A program made the translations under genes and the position numbers. From UBA11606 sp039188975 (GTDB lineage: Bacteria > Actinomycetota > Acidimicrobiia > Acidimicrobiales > Aldehydirespiratoraceae): a stretch of DNA of 18,713 nt. Each line of letters opens with the position of its first letter. Position 1 is the first letter of the stretch. A model generated the notes under the pieces. It saw nothing but the letters and a program-made list of their open reading frames with translations, was not told the origin of the DNA and made no database searches. Location: positions 1-18,713 of the forward strand of contig JBCCYT010000080.1 of assembly GCA_039188975.1 (NCBI GenBank), read 5' to 3'. This document shows positions 1-6,815 of the stretch, one piece after another.

Positions 1-92
1 ACGACGCCGGGCGAGTCGATGAGGTTGACGCGTTTGGTGAGGCTCACGTATTGCCAGACTTTGGTTTCCCCCGGGATCGGAGCGACCTTGCA
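1..92 (-). CDS. Partial NOG2/GNL2-like nucleolar GTPase fragment (probable foreign sequence at contig edge)
   Basis: Read on the minus strand from about 92 down to 1, the frame gives a peptide beginning CKVAPIPGETKVWQY, continuing VSLTKRVNLIDSPGVV, and running off the window. From memory of the family, this is the stretch between the G1 loop and the G3 motif of eukaryotic NOG2/GNL2 (human and yeast proteins carry VAPI-GETKVWQYITL and LIDCPG). Bacterial relatives such as YlqF/RbgA lack the GETKVWQY block. The G1 loop (GKSS) that should lie just upstream is absent: modB and a probable modC start sit there instead. NOG2 acts in 60S ribosome assembly and has no expected role in a bacterium. The likely explanation is an assembly or library chimera with a GC-rich microbial eukaryote; true transfer is much less likely. 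The match is strong by eye but was not searched. Confidence 0.7.
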
Positions 93-97
93 GGCCT

Positions 98-131
98 CGT
101 CGGATCCGGCCCCGAACTCGAAGCTCGTCAA
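98..131 (-). CDS. modC: Probable 5' end of modC (molybdate ABC ATPase), interrupted
   Basis: Immediately after modB, the bases TTGA at 131-128 could form a TTG start overlapping the modB TGA stop by 4 nt. The two upstream junctions in the operon use exactly this geometry (GTGA at 1683-1680 and at 922-919). The first residues would be MTSFEFGAG, a plausible beta-strand start for an ABC ATPase. ModC is the expected next gene in modABC operons and would energise the ModB channel from the cytoplasm. Only about 11 codons remain before the frame changes character into the NOG2-like peptide, so no Walker motif is present. The call rests on position and overlap pattern, not on domain evidence. Confidence 0.35.
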
Positions 132-922
132 CGGCCACGGTTGAACCACCGTCCACGAAGGGCGAGCAGCACCGCCAAGCTGACACCGAGCAGCAGCACG
201 CTCACTGCGACCGCCGACGCCGGATCAGACTCCAGCGCCAAGAAGATCTCCAACGGCAAGGTGCGGGTCTCGCCGGCCAGGTTGCCGGCGAAGGTGATCG
301 TCGCCCCGAACTCACCCAGCGCCCGAGCCCACGCAAGCGCAACCCCCGCCAGGATCGCGTCGCGTGACGCCGGCACCGTGACCGTCACGAACGCCGTCAA
401 CGGACCCGCACCCGCCACGGCCGCCGCTTCCTCGAGATCGGCACCGGCCTGACGAAGCGCAGCTTCGACCGTCGTGACGAAGAACGGCAGCGCCACGAAG
501 GACGCGGCAACCACTGCGCCCGTCGTCGTGAACGGCAAGGTGACGCCGAACCACTCGTCGAGCCACTGACCGACCAATCCCCGACGCCCGAGCGCAAACA
601 ACAGCGCGGTTCCGCCCACCACTGGCGGCAACACCATCGGCACGAGCACAGCCGCCCGAACGATCGCCGCGACCCGGCCGTCGTGGCGAGCCAACAACCA
701 CGCCAGCGGCAAGCCGAGCACCGTCGCCACGACCGCCGCAGCAACGCTGACGAGCACCGACACCCGCATGGCGTCGAGCACGGCATCATCGGTGAGCCGG
801 TCGACGAGCGACGACCACGGCGCCCGCTGCAACAACCCGACGATCGGCACGATCACCAACGCCACCCCGGCGACGGCGGGCACCAGCAGCAGCGCCGGCG
901 GCCGGCGGGTCGGCGCGCTCAC
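128..922 (-). CDS. modB: Molybdate ABC transporter permease ModB
   Basis: A 264-residue integral membrane protein that forms the transmembrane channel for molybdate (possibly tungstate) import. The hydrophobic segments fit the usual 5-6 helix ModB/CysTW-type permease: about residues 9-30, 50-78, 88-112, 134-155, 190-212 and 236-256. The cytoplasmic coupling loop (EAA-type motif) is visible near residues 164-185 with EEAAAVAGAGPL. The motif WARALGEFGATITFAGN near residues 198-214 is characteristic of ModB. The start is GTG at 922-920, overlapping the modA stop by 4 nt (GTGA), so translation is probably coupled. Length is slightly above the common 220-230 residues because of the N-terminal extension. 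The molybdate assignment is supported by the adjacent ModA and the Mop/TOBE regulator. Confidence 0.93.
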   Translation of the reverse strand: MSAPTRRPPALLLVPAVAGVALVIVPIVGLLQRAPWSSLVDRLTDDAVLDAMRVSVLVSVAAAVVATVLGLPLAWLLARHDGRVAAIVRAAVLVPMVLPPVVGGTALLFALGRRGLVGQWLDEWFGVTLPFTTTGAVVAASFVALPFFVTTVEAALRQAGADLEEAAAVAGAGPLTAFVTVTVPASRDAILAGVALAWARALGEFGATITFAGNLAGETRTLPLEIFLALESDPASAVAVSVLLLGVSLAVLLALRGRWFNRGR

Positions 923-1683
923 GAGCCAAACCCTGCCGCACGCAAGATCGCCTGACCCTCATCGCTGGCCAGGAAATCGAGCACCGCCCGGCCCCGGTCG
1001 TTGGCGCCACCCCAGTAGGTGTTGGTGAACGCATCGAGCCCGTCGACGGCGATCACGTCGAGCCCGGCCGCGCGGGCGTCCGTTCGATAGACGAGGCCCG
1101 CGTCGAGTTCGCCCGAGACGAGCTTTGCCGTCAACGCCCGCACGCTCGTTTCCTCGGTGTCGGCGTCGATCTCCGCCCCCAGGCCGGCCATCGCGGTTGC
1201 TGCCAACCGTCCACACGGCACGACCGGTGCGCACACGCCAATGAGCGGATCGGGATCGTCGAGCGTTGCGAGCCCATCGACGCCTCCCGGGTTTCCGGCG
1301 GCGACGGCGAGCACCAGGTGGTTCTCGGCCAACGTCAGCTCCGTACGGAACTCGAACCGTCCCGCCGATGCGGCTCGAGCAGCGAGATACGACAGCTCAT
1401 CGGCGGTCACGATCACGTCGACCGGCGCGCCATCGGCGATCTGGGCGACGATCGACTGGCTGCCGCTGAAGTTCCACTGCGGCGCCTCGCCCAGCTCAGC
1501 TTCGAGGGCGGCGTCGAGCGCATCTTGCACCGGCGCCAGCGACGACGGCGCCAAAACAATGAGGGCCGACTCGTCATCTCGATCGAGGCTCGACCAGCCC
1601 CAGATGAGGGCGATGACCGACGCCAACCCCACCGCACCGGCCAACACCAGGGCGCTGCGCCACGGGAGCCACGGCCCGTTCAC
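919..1683 (-). CDS. modA: Molybdate-binding protein ModA
   Basis: A 254-residue extracytoplasmic solute-binding protein that captures molybdate and delivers it to ModB. After a hydrophobic N-terminal segment (about residues 10-31), the mature part shows ModA landmarks: IVLAPSSLAPVQDAL near 42-56, FSGSQSIVAQI near 72-82 (the serine-rich oxyanion site, normally GSS..L..QI), PVDVIVTAD near 87-95, VRALTAKLVSGELDAGLVYRTDA near 180-202, and the C-terminal LDFLASDEGQAILRAAGF. No lipobox cysteine follows the hydrophobic segment; the only cysteines are internal. It is therefore either released by signal peptidase I or held by an uncleaved anchor, whereas many Gram-positive ModA proteins are lipoproteins. 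The start is GTG at 1683-1681, overlapping the regulator stop by 4 nt. Confidence 0.92.
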   Translation of the reverse strand: MNGPWLPWRSALVLAGAVGLASVIALIWGWSSLDRDDESALIVLAPSSLAPVQDALDAALEAELGEAPQWNFSGSQSIVAQIADGAPVDVIVTADELSYLAARAASAGRFEFRTELTLAENHLVLAVAAGNPGGVDGLATLDDPDPLIGVCAPVVPCGRLAATAMAGLGAEIDADTEETSVRALTAKLVSGELDAGLVYRTDARAAGLDVIAVDGLDAFTNTYWGGANDRGRAVLDFLASDEGQAILRAAGFGS

Positions 1684-2072
1684 GTCGCCCGTTCGACCAC
1701 GACGTTCGTCGACTTGATCGATGCCACGGCAGGTACGCCCGGTGCGAGCCCCAACGCATCGACCGCCTCGGCCGAAATCAACGACACCACGCGATGGGGG
1801 CCGGCCTGGATCTCGACCTGCGCCATCACCGTGTCACGAACGACCCGAGTGACGAGCCCCGGAAACCGGTTGCGGGCCGACACCGAGTCGGCGTCACCGG
1901 CTGGCTGATCGCCGAGCTCGAGCGCAAACCGGGCCAGCTCAGCACCCTCGATCTCGCGCTGACCGCCCTCGGTGCGCACCGTGGCGACCCGGCCCTGATC
2001 GGCCCACCGACGCAACGTATCGGGGCTGATACCCAGCAGATCCGCAGCTTTTCCGAGCCGAAACTGGTACAT
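1680..2072 (-). CDS. HTH-TOBE (Mop) molybdate-responsive regulator
   Basis: A 130-residue protein with an N-terminal MerR/excisionase-like helix-turn-helix (residues 1-50, LGKAADLLGISPDTLRRWAD, then a basic GGQREIEG wing). After a linker comes a single C-terminal TOBE/Mop domain (about 63-128, with SARNRFPGLVTRV and VVSLISAEAVDALGL), the fold that binds molybdate in ModE, ModC and molbindins. It is not the LysR-like HTH of E. coli ModE, so I avoid that symbol. The ATG at 2072-2070 is chosen because the HTH begins right there and a TACAAT box lies 8 nt upstream; the in-frame extension to 2210 is low-complexity and unlike the family. It heads the mod operon and probably represses it when molybdate is bound. 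Confidence 0.88.
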   Translation of the reverse strand: MYQFRLGKAADLLGISPDTLRRWADQGRVATVRTEGGQREIEGAELARFALELGDQPAGDADSVSARNRFPGLVTRVVRDTVMAQVEIQAGPHRVVSLISAEAVDALGLAPGVPAVASIKSTNVVVERAT

Positions 2073-2077
2073 GCCAG

Positions 2078-2094
2078 CAAATTGTAGCGATTTG
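2078..2094. promoter_or_regulatory. Palindrome over the mod operon promoter (candidate operator)
   Basis: CAAAT at 2078-2082 and ATTTG at 2090-2094 form a perfect 5-bp inverted repeat with a 7-nt spacer, in an AT-rich island within GC-rich DNA. It overlaps the TACAAT box of the regulator gene, so a protein bound here would block initiation. Autoregulation by the HTH-TOBE protein is the natural inference. It does not resemble the E. coli ModE site. Confidence 0.4.
2081..2086 (-). promoter_or_regulatory. -10 box (TACAAT) of the mod operon, leaderless layout
   Basis: TACAAT reads on the minus strand from 2086 to 2081, 8 nt before the ATG at 2072. Initiation 6-7 nt beyond the hexamer would place the transcript 5' end at or next to the start codon. 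No convincing -35 element is seen at 16-18 nt. Confidence 0.6.
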
Positions 2095-2145
2095 TTGACT
2101 TCTGCGCCTCTGGCCACGATCCACCGGCCAGTTCGGCGTGCCGCG

Positions 2146-2151
2146 TACCGT
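2146..2151 (+). promoter_or_regulatory. -10 box (TACCGT) of the MscS-like gene
   Basis: TACCGT lies 6 nt upstream of the ATG at 2158, with no Shine-Dalgarno between (the intervening bases are CGCCCC). The layout implies a leaderless mRNA and supports choosing 2158 as the start. Confidence 0.5.
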
Positions 2152-2157
2152 CGCCCC

Positions 2158-3240
2158 ATGGACGTGGTGCTGGCCCAGACAACCGACGCGCTCACCGATG
2201 CGTGCGGCATCGACCCGAGCTATTCGTGCGAAAAGGTCTTCGAGTGGACCGACAACGAGTTCCTGGCGGTCGCCGCCGTCTGGGTGCTCGACCGGCCGAT
2301 CCGCATCGCGCTGATCGTGCTGGCGGCCTGGATCATCGCCCGAATTCTCCAACGCACCGTCGTGCGGTTCACAACGGCGATCGCCAACCCGAAGAGCAAC
2401 ACCACGCTCGATCAGCTGCGGGCCCGGGGGCCGGGCCGCCTCCTGATCGAGGAGACCGCCCACAAGCGGGCCGAAGCCCGGGCGGAGACGATCGCGCTCG
2501 TGTTGCGCAGCATCGTCACCGCGGCGGTGTGGAGCGTGGCGGCACTGCTGGTGCTCGGCCAACTCGACATCGATCTCGCGCCGCTCATCGCCGGTGCCGG
2601 CATCGGCGGCATCGCGCTCGGCTTCGGTGCGCAGTCGATCGTGAAGGACTTCCTCTCAGGCTTGTTCATGCTGATCGAAGATCAATACGGCGTCGGCGAC
2701 GTCATCGACATCGGCCCTGCCACCGGCACCGTCGAGGAGGTGTCGCTGCGGTCGACGACGCTGCGCGATGTGCACGGCACCGTGTGGCACATCCCGAACG
2801 GCGAGATCAGCCGGGTCGGCAACTACAGCCAGCTGTGGTCACGGGCGCTGATCGATGTCGAGGTCGCCTACGACGTCGACCTGCGGTACGCCCAGGGCGT
2901 CATCCAGCGTGTCGCCGACGAAATGTGGGAAGACCCCGACTGGGGTGGCGACGAATTGATGGAGCGTCCCGAGGTGTGGGGTATCCAGAACCTCGGTGCG
3001 AGCGGGATCGCGATCCGGTTGGTGGTGAAGACGGAGCCGTCGATGCAATGGTCGGTCGAGCGAGAGATCCGGTTGCGGGTGAAAGAGGCGCTCGACGAGG
3101 CCGGCATCGAGATCCCGTTCCCGCAGCAGACGGTGTGGTTCCGTCATCAAGGTGATCACCCGTTGGCCCCGCCGCCTGTTCCGGCGACGATCGAGACCCA
3201 CGAACCCGCCCCGGCGACCGATGACCAAGCGTCGTCGTGA
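2158..3240 (+). CDS. MscS-family mechanosensitive / small-conductance channel
   Basis: A 360-residue inner-membrane protein of the MscS superfamily, which opens on membrane tension and releases solutes during hypo-osmotic shock. Three hydrophobic segments are visible: about 36-62, 113-134 and the pore-lining helix 141-172, whose Gly/Ala-rich pattern GAGIGGIALGFGAQSIVKDF is diagnostic. The pore is followed by the beta domain (DQYGVGDVIDIG, then GTVEEVSLRSTTLRD, HIPNGEISRVGN at about 175-222) and the mixed alpha/beta C-terminal domain to about 335. The last 25 residues are a Pro/Ala-rich tail. ATG 2158 is preferred over the in-frame upstream ATG at 2071 because that extension is not channel-like and would overlap the divergent regulator gene. 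The gene ends 6 nt from the convergent methyltransferase gene. Confidence 0.9.
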   Translation: MDVVLAQTTDALTDACGIDPSYSCEKVFEWTDNEFLAVAAVWVLDRPIRIALIVLAAWIIARILQRTVVRFTTAIANPKSNTTLDQLRARGPGRLLIEETAHKRAEARAETIALVLRSIVTAAVWSVAALLVLGQLDIDLAPLIAGAGIGGIALGFGAQSIVKDFLSGLFMLIEDQYGVGDVIDIGPATGTVEEVSLRSTTLRDVHGTVWHIPNGEISRVGNYSQLWSRALIDVEVAYDVDLRYAQGVIQRVADEMWEDPDWGGDELMERPEVWGIQNLGASGIAIRLVVKTEPSMQWSVEREIRLRVKEALDEAGIEIPFPQQTVWFRHQGDHPLAPPPVPATIETHEPAPATDDQASS

Positions 3241-3246
3241 GAGGGG

Positions 3247-3903
3247 TCAGCGGCGGCGGATCATGGTGACGCCGTCGCCGATCGAGAGCTGGGCGACTTC
3301 CACCCGAGCATCGTTGACGATGTAGTCGTTCAGTTGTTGCAGTGCGAGGGTGTCGTCGTCGTTCTTCTTGGCCTTCTTGGCGACGGCGCCGCCCCAGATC
3401 GTGTTGTCGATCAAGAGCAGCCCTCGCTCGGAGAGTTTCGGCACGATGATGTCGTAGTAGGTCCGGTAGCCGGTCTTGTCGGCGTCGATGAACGCAAGAT
3501 CGATGGTTTGGTCGTCGGGGAGCGCGGCCAGCGTCTCTTCGGCCGGTGCGATCACGAGCTCGATGCGGTCGGCGACGCCGGCCTGCTCCCAGTGGTCGCG
3601 TGCGATCGACGTCCACTTCTCCGACACGTCGCAGCACAGCATGCGGGCTCCGTCGGGCAGGGCACCGGCGACCGCGAGCGACGAGGTGCCGGTGAACGTC
3701 CCGACCTCCACGACGAATTGTGGAGCGAGCGCAGCGGTCAGGATCGACATGAACGCGACCTGGTCGGGCCCGATCTGCATACCTGCCCAGTCGCCGGTCT
3801 TGGCTTTGGTTTCCTTGCGCAACGACTGCTGGACCGCATCGAGCGGTGTCGAATGCTCGATCACATAGTCGTAGATCTTGTCGTCGATGAAGCTCCGTCC
3901 CAT
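3247..3903 (-). CDS. SAM-dependent O-methyltransferase (caffeoyl-CoA/catechol OMT-like)
   Basis: A 218-residue soluble class I methyltransferase of the cation-dependent OMT family (Methyltransf_3 type), the usual length for bacterial members. Visible motifs are the SAM-binding VVEVGTFTGTSSLAVA (about 64-79), the acidic CCDVSEKW loop after beta-2 (90-97), FIDADKTGYRTYYD (139-151, with metal ligand Asp140) and LLLIDNTIWGG (163-172, with Asp166-Asn167 as the remaining metal ligands). The N-terminal GMQIGPDQVAF matches the family's substrate-lid region. It should methylate hydroxyls of catechol- or phenylpropanoid-like compounds; the substrate is unknown. It lies 35 nt downstream of the LivHMG-fusion gene but has its own TACGGT box, so it may be transcribed separately. 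Confidence 0.9.
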   Translation of the reverse strand: MGRSFIDDKIYDYVIEHSTPLDAVQQSLRKETKAKTGDWAGMQIGPDQVAFMSILTAALAPQFVVEVGTFTGTSSLAVAGALPDGARMLCCDVSEKWTSIARDHWEQAGVADRIELVIAPAEETLAALPDDQTIDLAFIDADKTGYRTYYDIIVPKLSERGLLLIDNTIWGGAVAKKAKKNDDDTLALQQLNDYIVNDARVEVAQLSIGDGVTMIRRR

Positions 3904-3910
3904 GGCGATG

Positions 3911-3916
3911 ACCGTA
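3911..3916 (-). promoter_or_regulatory. -10 box (TACGGT) of the O-methyltransferase gene
   Basis: TACGGT on the minus strand lies 7 nt upstream of the ATG at 3903, inside the 35-nt gap after the transporter gene. It implies a leaderless transcript independent of the transporter operon. Confidence 0.5.
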
Positions 3917-3938
3917 GCCGCCGCTGCTCCTACCCGGG

Positions 3939-6815
3939 TCAGCGACTGGCGTCGGATCGGGCGATCGCTCGTTCGTCGGTGCCCAGATAGCTGGCGATCA
4001 CGGTCGGGTCATTGCGCACCGCCTCGGGATCGCCGGCGGAGATCACCCCGCCCGACTCCAGGCAGTACACCCGGTCAGAGATGCTCATGATCAACGGCAT
4101 GTCGTGTTCGATGATCAACATCGACGCGCCCAACTCCCGCCGGATCTCCTGAATCAACGGACCAAACGCCTCGGTCTCCCGCTGCGCCACACCGGCCGTC
4201 GGTTCGTCGAGACACAACACCTTGGCCCCAACCGCCAACAGGCCGGCCAACTCGACGATGCGGCGAGTGCCCGTCGAGAGGTCACTGATGAAGGCATCCG
4301 CGTACCGGCCGAGGCCCAAGAAGCCGATCAGCTCATCGGCCTCGGCCCGCTGGCGACGCTCGGCCCGCCCGTCGAGAAACAGCGCTGCGCGCACGAACGA
4401 CGAACGATGGCGAGCCTCGAGCGCAACCTGCACCGTCTCGCGCACCGTCAGCTCCGGGAAGAGCGTCGCCGCCTGGAACGTACGGCCCAACCCGAGCGCC
4501 GCCCGCTGCGACGGCGACCTGCCGGTGACGTCGGTGCCGAGCAACGAGACCGTGCCGGTCGACGGCACATAGCCGCCGACCGCGTTCATCAGCGTCGACT
4601 TGCCCGCCCCGTTCGTGCCGATCAGCCCGACGATCTCGTCGCGGCGCACATCGAGTGACACGCCAGCGACCGCCAGGTTGCCGCCGAACGCCACCCGCAC
4701 GTCAGAGATCGAAAGCGTCGTCTCGGGCAGGCCCCGGTCGGCAGTGTCGGCGGTGGCCAAGCTCGCCGGGGCTTCCACGGTGGACCCCGTCGTGGGGGAC
4801 AACCCCAGCCGCCGCTCGGCGAATGCGATCAACCCGTCACGAGCGCTGTTTGCGATCTGGATGAACCCGCCCGGGAAGTACATCAACACGACCAGAAGGC
4901 CGATCGACGACGTGAACAGCGGCACGAGTTCGTTGTCGGGCCAGAACGCCGGGAGCCCCTTCACCCAGACCGCACCGAGCACTGCGCCGGTGATCGACCC
5001 GAGCCCGCCGATCACCGCGATCCCGACCACCTGCAACGAGTCGGCGATCTGGAAGTGGGCATCGGAGTAGCGGATCGACGGCAAGAGATTGGCGAACAGA
5101 CCGCCCGAGATGCCAGCGACGAAACCGGCCAGGGCGAATGCCAGGAGCTTGGTCCGGGTTGGGCTGACCGTGTAGGCCGACGCCGTGTCCGGGTTGTCAC
5201 GCACGGCGATGATCCGACGCCCGACGCCCGACCGGCGGAGGTGATTGAGGATCACAAGCACCACCAGCGCTGACGCACACGTGAAGTAGAAGAAGTTGCG
5301 CTGGTCGAACAGGTCAGCGCCGAAGAACGTGCCCCGTTCAATCGACGGCGCGCGCTCGCCGGCGCTGAAGATCGGTCGGCGATACAGGTATTGCTGCGCC
5401 GCGATCGCAAACGCAAACGTCGACACCGCAAGCAACAAGCCCCGCACCCGCAGCGCACTGATGCCGGTCAGCGCCGCGATGGCGGCCGTGATGAACGCCG
5501 CGATGATGATCGACCAGCCCTGGGTCACACCGACGAGCTCGAACTGCACGAACCGGGTGGCGCCCAGCCCGACATCCATCGAGAAACCGGAATGAAGGTG
5601 GAACGCCAGCAGGCCACCGAGTCCGGCATACGCCATCTGTGCCAACGACAGCTGCCCCGACCATCCGGTGACGACCGTGACCGACGCTGCGCACAGGGCG
5701 AAGACGATGACGGTCGAGTAGAGGAAGAACCGCGACGGCGGCATGTCCAAGAAACCGATCGACTCGTGCCACCACGTCAAAGTGAACGCGATTGCGAGCA
5801 ATGCGCCGACGGTCAGGCGAGGCAGATTGCGGATCCACCACACCTGGCGCAGATGCTCCGGTACCGGCCGGACCTTCGGCGTGAACGCCATCGCGCCCTC
5901 GTCGGGGGACCGGCTCTGCCAGTAGACGGCGATCACGACGGCCAGGAAGAAAATGAAGCTGCTCAACCCGACCTCAGACGGGTAGTACCAGCGAAAGACG
6001 TTGACCGCGAGCCCGATCCCGATCCCCCCGGCCATCGCTTTCGTGAACGAGGTCATCCCGCCGATCACCGCCGCGCACAACGCCAGGTTGAGCGTCAACG
6101 CACCGAGGTTCGACACGCCGGTGCTCGGCCCGCCGCTGCTCAGCAGGATCATCGACAGCGTCGCCAGGAAGCCGCCGACCGTCCACACGACCGTCGAGAT
6201 GGTGCGGGGACTGATGCCGGCGAGCCGAGACAGGCTTGCGTTGTCCGCCGACGCGGTGACGGCCTTGCCGAACGTCGTGCGGTTGAGCCACAGCGCAAGC
6301 ACGGCTGCGATGGCTGGCACGACGATCAGGATCTGCAACTGGGGGCCGGTGACGCTGAGCCCGATCACATCGTCCCACTGGGTGCCGATCGCGGTCGGGA
6401 AGCGGATCTGGGCCTGGTCGGTGTCGACCCCGGGCAACGCCTGGTTGGCTGCCGCCAGCAGCTGCGCCAACCCGACCGTGGCCACCAGCAAGATCACCCG
6501 AGGCCGATGAAAGAGCCGCCAGACGACGATCAGCTCGATCGCAAGCCCGATCGCCGCGCCCATCACCAGGCTTGCGATCAACGCGGGCCAGAACGGCCAA
6601 CCCCAATTGATGACGAGCAACGCAAACAGCGAAGCGCCGGGCAAACCCATGTTGCCGACCGCGAAGTTGATCACCTTCGTCGAGCGGTAGATCAACACGA
6701 TCCCCATCGCGAGCAGACCCGTCACCAGGCCGTTGACGAACCCGGTGAACCAGATCCCCCGGGTCGGGGCGGGCCCCTCGAAGAGGCCGAGCACGCCGAG
6801 CAGCTGGGTTCCCAT
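3939..6815 (-). CDS. LivH-LivM-LivG fusion: two HAAT-family permeases and an ABC ATPase in one polypeptide
   Basis: A 958-residue protein joining three parts that are separate genes in E. coli. Residues 1-305 are LivH-like: FVNGLVTGLLAMGIVLIYRSTKVINFA near 26-52, then repeated helices to IAVYWQSRS. Residues 330-660 are LivM-like: VTGWSGQLSLAQMAYAGLGG at 382-401, GISALRVRGLLLAVSTFAFA at 451-470, VIGGLGSITGAVLGA at 601-615. Residues 698-945 are a LivG-like ATPase: Walker A GTNGAGKST 733-741, Q-loop TFQ at 779-781, signature LSTGTRR 846-852, Walker B VLCLDE 866-871, H-loop His904. All catalytic motifs look intact. The ATG at 6815-6813 shares one base with the stop of the MFS-LivF gene (TGATG), so translation is coupled and the pair probably forms one import complex. 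Substrate specificity within the HAAT family cannot be inferred. Confidence 0.92.
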   Translation of the reverse strand: MGTQLLGVLGLFEGPAPTRGIWFTGFVNGLVTGLLAMGIVLIYRSTKVINFAVGNMGLPGASLFALLVINWGWPFWPALIASLVMGAAIGLAIELIVVWRLFHRPRVILLVATVGLAQLLAAANQALPGVDTDQAQIRFPTAIGTQWDDVIGLSVTGPQLQILIVVPAIAAVLALWLNRTTFGKAVTASADNASLSRLAGISPRTISTVVWTVGGFLATLSMILLSSGGPSTGVSNLGALTLNLALCAAVIGGMTSFTKAMAGGIGIGLAVNVFRWYYPSEVGLSSFIFFLAVVIAVYWQSRSPDEGAMAFTPKVRPVPEHLRQVWWIRNLPRLTVGALLAIAFTLTWWHESIGFLDMPPSRFFLYSTVIVFALCAASVTVVTGWSGQLSLAQMAYAGLGGLLAFHLHSGFSMDVGLGATRFVQFELVGVTQGWSIIIAAFITAAIAALTGISALRVRGLLLAVSTFAFAIAAQQYLYRRPIFSAGERAPSIERGTFFGADLFDQRNFFYFTCASALVVLVILNHLRRSGVGRRIIAVRDNPDTASAYTVSPTRTKLLAFALAGFVAGISGGLFANLLPSIRYSDAHFQIADSLQVVGIAVIGGLGSITGAVLGAVWVKGLPAFWPDNELVPLFTSSIGLLVVLMYFPGGFIQIANSARDGLIAFAERRLGLSPTTGSTVEAPASLATADTADRGLPETTLSISDVRVAFGGNLAVAGVSLDVRRDEIVGLIGTNGAGKSTLMNAVGGYVPSTGTVSLLGTDVTGRSPSQRAALGLGRTFQAATLFPELTVRETVQVALEARHRSSFVRAALFLDGRAERRQRAEADELIGFLGLGRYADAFISDLSTGTRRIVELAGLLAVGAKVLCLDEPTAGVAQRETEAFGPLIQEIRRELGASMLIIEHDMPLIMSISDRVYCLESGGVISAGDPEAVRNDPTVIASYLGTDERAIARSDASR

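Noticed and set aside
102..107. GGATCC as proof of a cloning junction
   Set aside because: A six-base site near the join can occur by chance, and the method used to obtain the sequence is unknown. It is mentioned only as a possible clue.
2095..2100. TTGACT as a consensus -35 for the MscS gene
   Set aside because: The next plausible -10 (TACCGT at 2146) is 45 nt away, far beyond a normal spacer, and no TA-rich hexamer occurs at 16-18 nt.
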